Assembly (NCBI GenBank): GCA_963819075.1
Contig: CAWFUP010000008.1
Location: 248,001 to 312,000 of the forward strand
Direction of reading: 5' to 3'
Origin: CAVQBJ01 sp963819075
GTDB lineage: Bacteria > Actinomycetota > Thermoleophilia > Solirubrobacterales > Solirubrobacteraceae
Length of the DNA: 64,000 nucleotides
Shown here: positions 49,073 through 57,540 of the stretch, piece by piece
Position numbering within the stretch: the first letter of the stretch is position 1
How the letters are laid out: every line of letters begins with the position of its first letter
The notes under the pieces: model-generated
Databases searched by the model: none
What the model saw: only the letters and a program-made list of their open reading frames with translations
What the model was told of the DNA's origin: nothing
Position numbers and translations under genes: made by a program

Positions 49073-49309
49073 ATGACCACGGATTTGCGGGACCGTGTGT
49101 TCGCGCGGCATGTTCAAGAGGTGGAGGACATGGTCGACCGCGAGGTCGCGTTCTCTGAGGTCGAGCGGCGCGTTGCCGCCACCGGTCTACGAGAGGACGA
49201 CCAGGCGGCGCTCTGGCTGTTCGCTTGGAGCGATCTCGCCGATGACGGGCACTACCGTCACCGGCACAGGACCACCCACACGCCTCCGATGCGAGGAGGT
49301 GTGTGTTGA
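49073..49309 (+). CDS. Small acidic protein, function unknown
   Basis: AAGGAG lies 7 nt before the ATG. The 78-residue product (RVFARHVQEVEDMVDREVAF, ERRVAATGLREDDQAALWLFAW) is helical and acidic with a His-rich tail ending RGGVC. I recognise no family. Its TGA overlaps the start of the next small gene, and its last codons encode the neighbour's Shine-Dalgarno (GAGGAGG), so the pair is translationally coupled. Confidence 0.65.
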   Translation: MTTDLRDRVFARHVQEVEDMVDREVAFSEVERRVAATGLREDDQAALWLFAWSDLADDGHYRHRHRTTHTPPMRGGVC

Positions 49310-49524
49310 GTACGACCAACGCGCTCGGCGACATCGTTGTCGACTCCGAACAGGCGGCGGTCGTCGCGCTCTGCTTCGCGCGACGCGTCCTCGTCGAGGG
49401 CGCACCGGCGACTCGCGACACGCTCGCCCGCGAGGCGTCGTTCCAGTGGAACATGCCGGCGAGAGATGCCCTGATCGAGCTCGACGCGCTCGCCGAAGAG
49501 CTCGGCGTGTCCTCGCTGCTGTGA
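49306..49524 (+). CDS. Small helical protein, function unknown
   Basis: The TTG at 49306 has AGGAGG 6 nt upstream and overlaps the preceding stop (TTGA). A GTG at 49303 is the alternative. The 72-residue product (AAVVALCFARRVLVEGAPATRDTLARE, ALIELDALAEELG) is helical with one Cys. The coupled pair has the size and spacing of a two-component small-protein module, but nothing in sequence shows toxin-antitoxin or phage origin. Confidence 0.6.
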   Translation: MSTTNALGDIVVDSEQAAVVALCFARRVLVEGAPATRDTLAREASFQWNMPARDALIELDALAEELGVSSLL

Positions 49525-49561
49525 CATCGGCGGGCACGGAGGCCCGCTCGCAGCCGTGGCG

Positions 49562-50002
49562 CTACGAGCCCGTCGGCGTGAAGGCGGGGCTGCCGCCGCT
49601 GACACCCGTCAGCGCGAGCGTCTCGTGGAAGGTGCGCCCGCCGCTCTTGCCGCTCAGCTGCAGGCGGGTGAACCGACCGCTGACCGGGCGCGAGGCGCGC
49701 ACCGTGATCGAGGCGACGGTGGTCTGCCCCATGCCCGACACCGTGCTCGTTCCCGACCCGCGCGCCGCCGTGGCCGTCCACGATGACCACCGCAGCTTCA
49801 GCTCGCCGCCGGCGGCCTCGGACAGCTCGACGACGTGCGGTCGGACGGCGTAGACCCCGATCAGGCGGCTGCACGGATGCGCGCAACGGGTGGTGGTGAG
49901 CAGCGTCGGCAGACCGTGCGCCGAGGCCGCCGCGGGCAGCGCGGCGGCGGACGTGAGTGCGCCGGCCGCGACGATGAGCCCTCCGAGCATCCTTCGTGTC
50001 AT
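49562..50002 (-). CDS. Small secreted protein
   Basis: From the ATG at 50002 the 146-residue product has a clear signal peptide (GGLIVAAGALTSAAALPAAASA). A short beta-rich domain with one Cys pair (TTRCAHPCSRLIGVYAVRP) follows, then SGRFTRLQLSGKSGGRTFHETLALTG. The frame stays open upstream of the ATG, but that part lacks coding bias. Function unknown. Confidence 0.65.
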   Translation of the reverse strand: MTRRMLGGLIVAAGALTSAAALPAAASAHGLPTLLTTTRCAHPCSRLIGVYAVRPHVVELSEAAGGELKLRWSSWTATAARGSGTSTVSGMGQTTVASITVRASRPVSGRFTRLQLSGKSGGRTFHETLALTGVSGGSPAFTPTGS

Positions 50003-50323
50003 GGCCGACCCCCGATCGTATGCGTTGACCCCGTGCAGTCCCACCGTACCGCGCCGAGCCAGCCGAGGCGCGAGATCGAGCGTGGACGTGCACTCGGTCG
50101 CGCGACCCCTTGGCCGGCGAACCAGCGCCCCGCCGGGGGACGCGTCGAGCCGTCGCATCATGCCGCGTGGAGCACCAGAGGCAGACCCACGGCGGCGGCC
50201 AAACGCTGTGGTGGCGAAGGTCGGCGGATCGTGCAACCCCGGGCCCTCAGGAGGGGGGGTGATCGACCTTTCTGTGGCCATAGGCAAGGTAATGTCGATC
50301 ACCCCCCGCTCGGCCCGCCGTTT
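50003..50323. other. Intergenic region with long inverted repeat
   Basis: This gap of about 320 bp contains no supported gene. Its main structure is the 14-bp inverted repeat at 50254-50307 described separately. Confidence 0.5.
50254..50307 (-). terminator. Long-stem tractless terminator
   Basis: GGGGGGTGATCGAC (50254-50267) and its exact complement (50294-50307) form a 14-bp stem around a 26-nt loop. The structure begins 16 nt after the stop of the minus-strand gene ending at 50324, the same spacing as the 15-bp repeat after era. No T tract is present. Confidence 0.6.
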
Positions 50324-51151
50324 CTAGCCGACCGCGACGCACGAGATGACGAAATGACCGCCGCCGGCATCTCGCTCGAGACACGTGAGTTGGAGCACCG
50401 CGCCGGTTGCCGGGCGAGTGAAGATGTAGTTGCCGTACGTGAACGACGCGGCGTCGTAGCTCTCGTCGGCGGCTGCGCCCGGCGCCAACGTGAACGAGGT
50501 CGGCGTCGGCGCGCTTGCGCTGTAGTAGCCGACGCCCTCGCCAACGATCGTGTCCACGCTGTTGGTGTCGAGTAGCCGTAGGGCGCCGGCCGCGCCGCTC
50601 AGCACCTCCAAGCCAGTACGCGAATCGCTGAACACGAGGTTCCCCGCGCTATCGGCAGAGGCAGAACCCACGAGGACCTGATCACTGCGCGCCAGGCCGC
50701 TCAACCCGACACCGCCGATCGCGTCGGCATTCGCCGCGTGCGTCGCGTTGGCCGCTTGGTTCGCGCTACCGGCCGTCGTGGCGCTACCGGCCGTCGTGGC
50801 GCTACCGGCCGTCGTGGCGCTACCGGCCGTCGTGGCACTGCCGGCGGAGGTCGCGGTGTCGGCCCGCGTAGCCGCGTCGGCGGTCGCTGCCGACGGCACT
50901 TTGCCGAGCGTGGCCGCGACGATTTGCGCCCCGGTCAACGAGGCAGGTGCCACGCTGGCCGCCGTGACCGCACGCGGCGCAAGCTTGCTCGCCGTCACCG
51001 CATGCGCCTTCAACTGCCGCGCACCGACGCTGTTCGCCGGGATGCGCAGGGCCGCCGCCGATACTCCCCCGAGCCCGAGGAACAGCGCGAGGCTGGCCAC
51101 GACGTTCGCGTAGGTAAGACGCCCGTCGAGCGCCCTTGCAGCTTTGGACAT
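50324..51151 (-). CDS. Exported protein of the LTYANVVASLALFLGLGG type with GSATTA repeats
   Basis: The 275-residue protein starts MSKAARALDGRLTYANVVAS followed by a hydrophobic LALFLGLGGVSAAAL segment, an N-terminal pattern I associate with large families in Solirubrobacterales. A low-complexity zone with four exact GSATTA repeats (18-bp units) separates this from a C-terminal beta-rich domain (VLVGSASADSAGNLVFSD, AADESYDAASFTYGNYIF) ending in a short Cys-containing strand. It is probably exported or surface-anchored. Function unknown. Confidence 0.75.
   Translation of the reverse strand: MSKAARALDGRLTYANVVASLALFLGLGGVSAAALRIPANSVGARQLKAHAVTASKLAPRAVTAASVAPASLTGAQIVAATLGKVPSAATADAATRADTATSAGSATTAGSATTAGSATTAGSATTAGSANQAANATHAANADAIGGVGLSGLARSDQVLVGSASADSAGNLVFSDSRTGLEVLSGAAGALRLLDTNSVDTIVGEGVGYYSASAPTPTSFTLAPGAAADESYDAASFTYGNYIFTRPATGAVLQLTCLERDAGGGHFVISCVAVG
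50763..50834. repeat. Four perfect 18-bp tandem repeats
   Basis: The unit gcgctaccggccgtcgtg occurs four times without mismatch, followed by degenerate copies. Each encodes six residues (GSATTA phase) of the exported protein, so copy number could vary without changing frame. Confidence 0.9.
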
Positions 51152-51546
51152 CGTGACCCCTGTGCCGCTCGTTGGCCGTGCTTCGGACGACAACAGAATA
51201 GGTGCGCGACAGCGGATTCCGCGCCAAGCCCACGCCCAACGCCGTGGTGTCGATCTGATGACCGCCGCCAGGCTCGACAGAGGCGCATACACCCAACGGG
51301 AGGGACTCGAAACAAATGCTCGCGCGGTCACGAATCGCGGACCTGGTGGCGCCGGGCCGCTCACGAGGACTCGACTCGCGCGCCGGGCACAGGCGCTGAG
51401 CGCGCTAACGAGGCCCCGTCGGCGTGCGGCTCGCCCGAACCGGCGCTGCCTGCGGCGGAAGGTGTAGCGGCGCGGGCGTCGAAATCGGGTCCGCGCGGTG
51501 CGACCAGCCCGCCGGTCGGTTCCCCCTTTCATCCGGAGGCGTGCTT
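51152..51546. other. Divergent intergenic region
   Basis: It separates the exported-repeat protein gene from the lipase gene. A minus-strand -10 box TATTCT lies at 51195-51200, about 43 nt before the 51151 start. I see no clear plus-strand promoter and no coding frame. Confidence 0.5.
51195..51200 (-). promoter_or_regulatory. -10 box for the exported-repeat protein gene
   Basis: TATTCT on the minus strand, good match to TANNNT, about 43 nt upstream of the ATG; no -35 is recognisable. Confidence 0.4.
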
Positions 51547-52581
51547 ATGCGCATCATCGTTTCGCGTGGCGTTATCGCCCTTGCCGCGTGTCTCGTCGGC
51601 ACTGTCGCGGTGGTGCTTGCGCTCGCGCCGGGCAGCTCGGCGGCGCACACCGCGCGGGTTGCGCCACCCGGCCCCAAGCTCACCGTGCCCGCGGCGACGC
51701 TGGCGAGCGCCCTCACGTGCCCCAAGCGCCTGCATCATCTAAAGAAGGACCCGGTGCTGCTGCTGCCGGCGACCGGTGCCACGGGAGCGGAGACCTGGAG
51801 CTGGAACTACGCGATCACGTTGCCCAAGGCCGGCTACGCGGTGTGCATTGTCACACTCCCGGACTTTGCGCTCGGCGACATCCCGACGGCGTCGCAGTAT
51901 GTGGTGGCGGCGATCCGCAGGATGTTCACCGAGAGCGGACGCAAGATCTCGGTGATCGGCTTGAGTCAGGGAGGGCTGGAGGGTCGCTGGGCGCTGCGAT
52001 TCTGGCCCGACCTGCGCGCCGACGTCGACCACTACATCGGCATCGTCACGCCGCAGCACGGCACCACGCTAGCCACCCCGTTGTGCGCCATGGGCTGCGC
52101 TCCCGGACTGTTCCAGCAGACGGTCGGATCGAAGTTCCTCACCGCCCTCAATGCGGGCGAGGAGATCTTCCCCGGACCGTCATGGACGGCGCTGTACACG
52201 CAAAACGACGACGTCGTACAGCCCCAGACCGGTCCGGATCCGAGCTCGGCGCTGCACCCGCGCGCCGGGGTCGCGTCGAGCTCGATCGCCGTCCAGTCGG
52301 TGTGCCCGAACGCGGACAACAATCCGGCCTGGCACTCGCATCACATCGGTTCGCTCGGCGACCCGGTGTTCTTCGCGCTGGTGATGGACGCGCTCTCGCA
52401 TCCTGGGCCGGCCGAGGCGTCACGGATTCCTCCCAGCGTGTGCTCGGAGACCAGCGTGCCCGGGCTCGATCCGGCCACGGTGACCGCACAGATCAACTCG
52501 GTGTACGCACAGCTGTTCACGCGCGTGGAGACCGCGCCCAAGGTCGCGGCCGAGCCGGCGCTCCCGGCATACGCACCGTAG
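51547..52581 (+). CDS. Secreted lipase/esterase, class-2-like alpha/beta hydrolase
   Basis: GGAGG lies 7 nt before the ATG. The 344-residue protein has a signal peptide (residues 1-33), then an alpha/beta-hydrolase core with VLLLPATGATG, the nucleophile S140 in VIGLSQGGLEGRW, an acidic residue in LYTQNDDVVQP (D221/222) and the histidine in SHHIGSLGDP. This arrangement fits lipase_2/CalB-like actinobacterial lipases. It should hydrolyse esters outside the cell. A 5-bp GC hairpin (52589-52603) follows the stop. Confidence 0.88.
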   Translation: MRIIVSRGVIALAACLVGTVAVVLALAPGSSAAHTARVAPPGPKLTVPAATLASALTCPKRLHHLKKDPVLLLPATGATGAETWSWNYAITLPKAGYAVCIVTLPDFALGDIPTASQYVVAAIRRMFTESGRKISVIGLSQGGLEGRWALRFWPDLRADVDHYIGIVTPQHGTTLATPLCAMGCAPGLFQQTVGSKFLTALNAGEEIFPGPSWTALYTQNDDVVQPQTGPDPSSALHPRAGVASSSIAVQSVCPNADNNPAWHSHHIGSLGDPVFFALVMDALSHPGPAEASRIPPSVCSETSVPGLDPATVTAQINSVYAQLFTRVETAPKVAAEPALPAYAP

Positions 52582-52621
52582 ATCCGAGCCGGCCCCGCGC
52601 CGGAAGGCAGCGGCACCCAGT

Positions 52622-52645
52622 ACCGCTACCGGGATTCGAACCCGA
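52622..52645 (-). tRNA. Partial tRNA 3' half (T-arm), probable attachment site
   Basis: On the minus strand TCGGG-TTCGAAT-CCCGG reproduces a T stem-loop with the invariant TTCGA, followed by seven bases in acceptor position. No CCA, no matching 5' acceptor strand and no cloverleaf upstream are found, so it is not a complete tRNA. Its place about 35 bp beyond the integrase 3' end is typical of an att site made from a tRNA end. Confidence 0.5.
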
Positions 52646-52679
52646 TAGACCATCGTTGCGAGCAGTGGGTATCGGGTGT

Positions 52680-53957
52680 TTACAGGCGTTCCAGGGGGTC
52701 TGGGAGGGGTTCTTTTGCAAAAATTGGTCCGCGATTGGTCCGCGGAGAGAAGGCGTCGTCGATCAGTTCAGACTCGCGCTCGCCGGGCATGTAGTCGGCG
52801 TAGATCTGTGTCGTGCGGATGTCCTCGTGGCCCATCCATTCCTGGAGGGTGCGGAGACTGACTTTGCCTGAGGCCGCCATGGTCGTACCGAACGTGTGCC
52901 GGAGATCGTGCACCCTAATTTTGCGCACGTCGGCGCGAACCAGAGCTGCGTGGTAGTGCAAGCCGATGCGCGCGTGGTCGAGCGGACGGCCGGTGTGCGG
53001 GTGTGCGAGCACCAAGTCGTTGTCCTGGTTCCACATGGTGCGCTTGTGGTGCTCGTCGAGCTCGGTCACCAGCCGTGCGGCGAGCGGAATGCCGCGCTCT
53101 GACCCGAGCGACTTCGCGTTGTCGTACTGCCCCCGAACGTACTCGCGCCGGACCCGGATCTTCATCGCCCGATAGTCGATGTCCGACCAGCGCAGCGCCC
53201 GCAGCTCGCCGAGGCGCATGCCGGTCATCGCCGCGATCAGGATCAGCATGCGCAGGACGGGCCACCAGTCCCGAACCGCCTGCGGCCCGCCGAACTCGCT
53301 GGCGCGGTCCTTCTTCCGGCTCGGCGGGAACGCGGCCACAAGCTCGTGATCCGACCCGGGCAGCGGTGTGGAAACGACACGGTCGAGCTCGTCGTGGTTG
53401 AGGAACCGCAACGTCTTCGACTTCCGGACCTTCGGGAGCTCGGCCATCGCCGCCGGATTGCGCTCGATGTGGCGCCCACGCACGGCAAGACCCATCACAG
53501 AGTGGAAAGTGCCGATGTAGTTGTGGATCGTCTTCGGCGCGAGACCGGCGTTCGTCAACCGGTTGACCAGCCGTTCGGTATCAGCCTCGACGACCTCGGA
53601 GACGAGCATGTCGCCGAGCAGGGGGTTGATGTGCTTGCGGAGATGCCCTAAGGCCGTTTCGATGTGGCTCTTCTTGAGGTCGTCGCGGCACATCCGTGCG
53701 ATCAGCGCCTCTCCCATCTCCTTCACGGTGGGCGCTGCCCGGTTGCGGCTGCGCTCCCCGCCGTTGTCGGCCAGCATCAGCTCGCGGAGCTTCGCCTCCG
53801 CCTCCTTCCTCGTCAGCCCCTCCCGCCGGCCGGCCGTGCGGGCTGGGCCGAGCTTGCGATGCGGGCGCCGACCATCGCGCGGGCGCCACCGCGCCCACCA
53901 GCACCCGTCGGCGCCGACATAGAGGGTGCCGCTGCCGTAGGCTCGCTTGTCGGCCAT
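52680..53957 (-). CDS. Tyrosine-type site-specific integrase
   Basis: The 425-residue protein has an N-terminal arm-binding domain (GSGTLYVGADGCWWARW), a core-binding SAM-like domain (about 75-165) and a catalytic domain with the full set R248 (TGMRLGELRAL), K282, H350-R353 (HDLRHT), H377 (WMGHEDI) and nucleophile Y386 (TTQIYADY). It integrates and excises mobile DNA. The ATG at 53957 is preferred. The excisionase gene ends 26 bp upstream and a tRNA-like att lies just downstream. Confidence 0.95.
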   Translation of the reverse strand: MADKRAYGSGTLYVGADGCWWARWRPRDGRRPHRKLGPARTAGRREGLTRKEAEAKLRELMLADNGGERSRNRAAPTVKEMGEALIARMCRDDLKKSHIETALGHLRKHINPLLGDMLVSEVVEADTERLVNRLTNAGLAPKTIHNYIGTFHSVMGLAVRGRHIERNPAAMAELPKVRKSKTLRFLNHDELDRVVSTPLPGSDHELVAAFPPSRKKDRASEFGGPQAVRDWWPVLRMLILIAAMTGMRLGELRALRWSDIDYRAMKIRVRREYVRGQYDNAKSLGSERGIPLAARLVTELDEHHKRTMWNQDNDLVLAHPHTGRPLDHARIGLHYHAALVRADVRKIRVHDLRHTFGTTMAASGKVSLRTLQEWMGHEDIRTTQIYADYMPGERESELIDDAFSPRTNRGPIFAKEPLPDPLERL

Positions 53958-53983
53958 CTCGACCGCCAAGATATCCGCCAGCG

Positions 53984-54193
53984 TCAGCGGGCTTGGCGCT
54001 CGCGCTCGGCCATCCACGCTAATAGCGACGAGAGCCGGAAGCGCTTGAGCTTGCGACCGAGCGGCACGTACGGAATCCGGCGCTCCCGCGCCCATTGGCG
54101 AACGGTATAGGCCGATACGCCGAGAAGCTCCGCCGCCTCATCAGCCGACAGCAGGCGATCATCCGGGCGGAACGGGGCGCTCGTGGCGTGCAC
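53984..54193 (-). CDS. Excisionase-family HTH protein
   Basis: The 69-residue product contains RLLSADEAAELLGVSAYTVR followed by QWARERRIPYVPLGRKLKRF, the excisionase/MerR-like helix-turn-helix found beside integrases. It directs excision or represses the integrase promoter. The GTG at 54193 is chosen; the frame is open further up without coding bias. Confidence 0.85.
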   Translation of the reverse strand: MHATSAPFRPDDRLLSADEAAELLGVSAYTVRQWARERRIPYVPLGRKLKRFRLSSLLAWMAERERQAR

Positions 54194-54254
54194 ATGGGCG
54201 GAGTCGGTCACCGCCGATCCCGCCCGCCCTCGCCACTCGTACCCGAACAGGGTC

Positions 54255-54702
54255 TCACGGCCGCAACTCCTCGGCGACGTCCGAGAGCAGGTCGCCGTGA
54301 CCGACCTTGCCGCCGAGCACCTGCGTGGCCGCGGTCGACTCCCGCGGCTCGGGCCGTCGGTACACGAGCCTTGTGCTCGAAGCTTCTCCGGGGCGGCGTG
54401 ACGGGTCGAGCGCCGGATGCAGTTGCCACCGCTGCCCACAATCCTGCCTTCTCTCGGTCACGGTCCTCCTCGGCGTAGTCGGACAAGAACGCAACGGCGC
54501 AGCCCACGGTGCCGTGCACGAGCTGCAGGACCAGGTCGGCCTCCCAGGACCTTGGCCGCCCGCGGACGAGGGCCTCGGATGAGCCCGGCTGCGCGGCGAC
54601 GCTCGCCAACACAGCGGCGAGCCACCCGGCGAAGTCGTGCTCCGCGGCGTGCGCCTGGGTGACCGCGCCTATCGCGTCGGTGGTGTAGCGGGTCATGCTC
54701 AT
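54255..54702 (-). CDS. Unrecognised protein of the mobile region, probable frameshift
   Basis: The N-terminal part (MTRYTTDAIGAVTQAHAAEHDFAGWLAAV, SWEADLVLQLVHGTVGCAVAFLSDYAEED) and the C-terminal part (STRLVYRRPEPRESTAATQV, GGKVGHGDLLSDVAEELRP) both show coding bias but in different frames, joined near 54380. The result is a cytoplasmic protein of about 150 residues. No family recognised. It is on the same strand as xis and int. Confidence 0.5.
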
Positions 54703-55038
54703 CGGAGGGTGGAGGGCTCCGTGTTCGGTCTCGACGATCGCGAGGTGCTGCCGACATCCGACAAGTACCGGATCACGTCGACCTGGCCCCGTGCACGCCG
54801 GCGACGAACGCGAGGAGGCGGGGCGCGCAACACGCGTGGTCAGAGGCGCGCTCCGGCGTCCCCGTCTGCGTCGTCGCGCGGCGGGACTGCGCCGCCTTAC
54901 GTGGGCCAAGCTCCTGGCCCTCGGCTGGGCCAGCGCGATCGCCCAGTCGAGCAAGACCGGCTTCGACCCACCACGAGTGCTTGGTCGCGAGGCTGTCGGA
55001 GTATCGGTGTCGTCTGGTGGGTTTAAGAGACTTGGGGT
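54703..55038. other. Gap before the transposase
   Basis: No gene is supported. The right part probably contains the left end of the insertion sequence. A short GCTGTC (54992-54997) matches GACAGC (56588-56593) near the transposase stop as a weak inverted repeat. Confidence 0.4.
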
Positions 55039-56612
55039 ATGGCTCGAGATTTCGATTCCCCTGAGCGCGGTCAGGCGTTGTTGATGCCGCCGTCGCTGTT
55101 TGATTGGTTGCCCGAGGATCATTTGGTGTGGTCGGTGCTGGGCGCGGTGGATGTGATGGATCTGAGCCGGTTCGACCGGTCGTATCGGCTTGGTGGAGCG
55201 GGTCGGGCGCCGTTTGCGCCGGCGATGATGGTGGCGTTGTTGCTGTACTCGTATGCGCGGGGGATCCGGTCCTCGCGCGCGATCGAGCGAGCGTGCTACG
55301 AGGACGTAGCGTTCAAGGTGATCACCGGGATGCGCACGCCCGATCACTCCACGATCGCCGAGTTTCGCCGTCGCCACGAGGCCAATATCGCCGAGCTCTT
55401 CGATGACGTGCTGGCGTTGTGCGCCGAGGCGGGTCTGGCGTCGGTCGGCGTGATCACGATCGACGGCAGCAAGATCAAGGCGAACGCGTCGATGGATCAG
55501 AACCGGTCCTACGGCGGGCTGGTCAGGGACATCCTGCGTGAGGCCGAAGAGGCCGATCAGCGCGAGGACGAGATCTACGGCGACGCCCGCGGGGACGAGC
55601 TGCCTGAGAAGCTGCGCAACCCCGAAACCCGCCGCCAGGCATTAGCGGACGCGAAGCGCCGGCTGGCTGAGCGCAAAGGCCGCCCCGCAGATGACCAGAG
55701 CCAGCCCGAACCGGAGAAGCTGCAGATCGACCTGCGGGCGACGGTTCTCAGCCGTCCCGTTCTGGGGCGCGGCGGTCGGATCGAGTGGCTGCGGGTCGCA
55801 CGCCAGGAGCTGGAGGCTCACCGCGCCCGCCGGGGTGTGCCGGTTCCGCGCGATCGCGATGACCGGCTGCTGCAAGCGCTTGGCCGATTCGAAGAGAACC
55901 ACCAGGTCGACCTGGCCGCGGTCGAGACTTATGAACACTGGCGCCTGACCGCGCGTGACACGAAGGGTCGGGTCCTGAAGGGCAACAGCAAAGTGTTCGT
56001 CGCACCGGAGCTGCCGCAGGGCAAGATCAATGTGTCTGATCCGGACTCCAGGGTGATGCGCACCGCGGGCACCCCACCACGGCAGGCCTACAACGCCCAG
56101 GCCGCCGTCAACGATCAGCAGGTGATCCTGGCCGCGGAGATCACCAACGCGGCCGCGGACTTCGGGCAGCTCGCTCCGATGTTCGACGCGACGATCCGCG
56201 AACTTGCCGAGCAGGGCGTGACCGAGACACCGCAGGCGCTGCTCGCTGACGCCGGCTACTGGCACCACCCGCAGATGCGGGCCATCAGCGACCAAGGGAT
56301 CGAGGTGCTCGTCCCGCCGGACGGGAACATGCGCGAGGGCAAACGCCGCGGCTGGGAAGACGGCGTCTACCAAGCGATGCGCGACAAGCTCAGCACCGAC
56401 CGCGGCCGGGAGCTCTACGCCCAGCGCAAGATCACGATCGAGCCCGTGTTCGGGCAAATCAAATACAACCGGCACATCGATCGCTTCATGCGAAGAGGCA
56501 GATCTGCCGCCCTGTCTGAGTGGCGGCTAGTCACAGCCACGCACAACCTGCTCAAGCTCCACAGACACTGGACCATCAGCACCGCCTGACAGCTCACCGG
56601 CGGCGACCGGTG
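54989..56612 (+). mobile_element. IS1182-like insertion sequence (ends approximate)
   Basis: One intact transposase gene fills the element. The ends are set by a weak inverted match (GCTGTC near the left, GACAGC at the right) and a CACCGG/CCGGTG hairpin after the stop. I cannot see a target duplication, so the borders are uncertain by tens of bases. Confidence 0.5.
55039..56589 (+). CDS. IS1182-family DDE transposase
   Basis: The 516-residue protein shows the family layout: FDWLPEDHLVWSVLGAVD, MVALLLYSYARGIRSSRAIE, then TPDHSTIAEFRRRH. The DDE residues lie in VITIDGSKIKANAS (D142), LLADAGYWHHPQM and IEPVFGQIKYNR. The C-terminal insertion carries YNAQAAVND. No frameshift or stop interrupts it, so it could be active. 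Confidence 0.93.
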   Translation: MARDFDSPERGQALLMPPSLFDWLPEDHLVWSVLGAVDVMDLSRFDRSYRLGGAGRAPFAPAMMVALLLYSYARGIRSSRAIERACYEDVAFKVITGMRTPDHSTIAEFRRRHEANIAELFDDVLALCAEAGLASVGVITIDGSKIKANASMDQNRSYGGLVRDILREAEEADQREDEIYGDARGDELPEKLRNPETRRQALADAKRRLAERKGRPADDQSQPEPEKLQIDLRATVLSRPVLGRGGRIEWLRVARQELEAHRARRGVPVPRDRDDRLLQALGRFEENHQVDLAAVETYEHWRLTARDTKGRVLKGNSKVFVAPELPQGKINVSDPDSRVMRTAGTPPRQAYNAQAAVNDQQVILAAEITNAAADFGQLAPMFDATIRELAEQGVTETPQALLADAGYWHHPQMRAISDQGIEVLVPPDGNMREGKRRGWEDGVYQAMRDKLSTDRGRELYAQRKITIEPVFGQIKYNRHIDRFMRRGRSAALSEWRLVTATHNLLKLHRHWTISTA

Positions 56613-56901
56613 GCCCCCGGTCTCCCCCCGACCGCGGCCATCATCTCTACCCACGGCGGCCACGATGGCTCCCCGGGCCGCATACTCCGACAGCCTCTCG
56701 CCGATGCGGTCGCGCGCTTCGCGCCGGTCGAAACCCGGAAGCTATCGTGCGCCAGGGCGCGCTTTCGCGGGCAGAGCAGGGCGGACGCGGTGTTGGTGGT
56801 TGGCAGGCCCTTCCCACCTGGAAGCGGGTCGCGACGCATGCCTGGGTCGCGCGGGCGTTGGCTCATCCGCGCACTCGCTGGCAGATGCGAAACTCTGACG
56901 G
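56590..56901. other. Gap between transposase and ABM-cupin gene
   Basis: It contains the hairpin CACCGG-cggcga-CCGGTG (56595-56612), a possible transposase terminator, and otherwise no supported feature. Confidence 0.4.
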
Positions 56902-57540
56902 GTGATCGCGCGCCGGTGGACAGGCCAGGCCGAAGGAGGAGGGCAGGCAGACCTTTACGTCGCACACTTCGAGCGGAGCGTGAGGCCGCATCTCGAGAGC
57001 ACCGATGGGTTTCTCGGGGCGATGATTGAGCGTGTCGACACCGGTGCCGGGGTCGAGATCGTCGTGGTTACGCGCTGGGCATCCATGGACGCCATCCGGG
57101 CTTTCGCGGGTGAGGACGTCGAGCGCGCTGTCGTTGAGCCAGAGGCCCGCGCCGTGTTATCGCGATTCGACACCCGGGTCCGCCACACCGAGCTCGCCGA
57201 CGATCACGTGTTCGGTCACATGGAACTGATCGACATCCCCGCCGAGGCCGCGGCGCACGAGCCATGGTTCAACGAGACGCTCACGTCCGTCAACGACGCG
57301 GTCGTGCGACTCGGCGTGATCGACGGCGACTTCCACTGGCATAAGCACGACGATCAGGACGAGTTCTTCCTCGTCCTCGACGGTGAGCTCGTGATCGACT
57401 TCGACGGAGCCACGACGATCACGCTCGGTCCACACCAGGCGTGTAGCGTGCCCCGAGGCGTCGTACATCGCACGCGTGCGCCTCGCAGAACCACGATCCT
57501 GATGGTGGAGGCCGCGGGAGTAGTGCCCACGGGAGACTAA
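56902..57540 (+). CDS. ABM-domain/cupin fusion protein
   Basis: The 212-residue protein begins with an antibiotic-biosynthesis-monooxygenase-like ferredoxin fold (YVAHFERSVRPHLESTDGFL, EIVVVTRWASMDAIRAFAGE). It continues into a cupin with the metal motif HWHKHDDQDEFFLVLDGELV and PRGVVHRTRAP. Both halves bind small molecules; ABM domains degrade haem or oxidise aromatic compounds, while cupins bind metals. The fusion is uncommon. A role in metabolite modification or detoxification is inferred. The GTG start has no strong Shine-Dalgarno. Confidence 0.75.
   Translation: MIARRWTGQAEGGGQADLYVAHFERSVRPHLESTDGFLGAMIERVDTGAGVEIVVVTRWASMDAIRAFAGEDVERAVVEPEARAVLSRFDTRVRHTELADDHVFGHMELIDIPAEAAAHEPWFNETLTSVNDAVVRLGVIDGDFHWHKHDDQDEFFLVLDGELVIDFDGATTITLGPHQACSVPRGVVHRTRAPRRTTILMVEAAGVVPTGD

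Noticed and set aside
50763..50834. CRISPR array
   Set aside because: The repeats are 18-bp, contiguous, without spacers and in frame inside a coding sequence. The same applies to 3591-3695.
52600..52700. Complete tRNA gene
   Set aside because: Only the T-arm and a few acceptor-like bases are present; no D-arm, anticodon stem or CCA could be built.
54989..56612. Well-defined terminal inverted repeats of the IS
   Set aside because: Only a six-base match is found, too weak to fix the ends; the element span is marked approximate.
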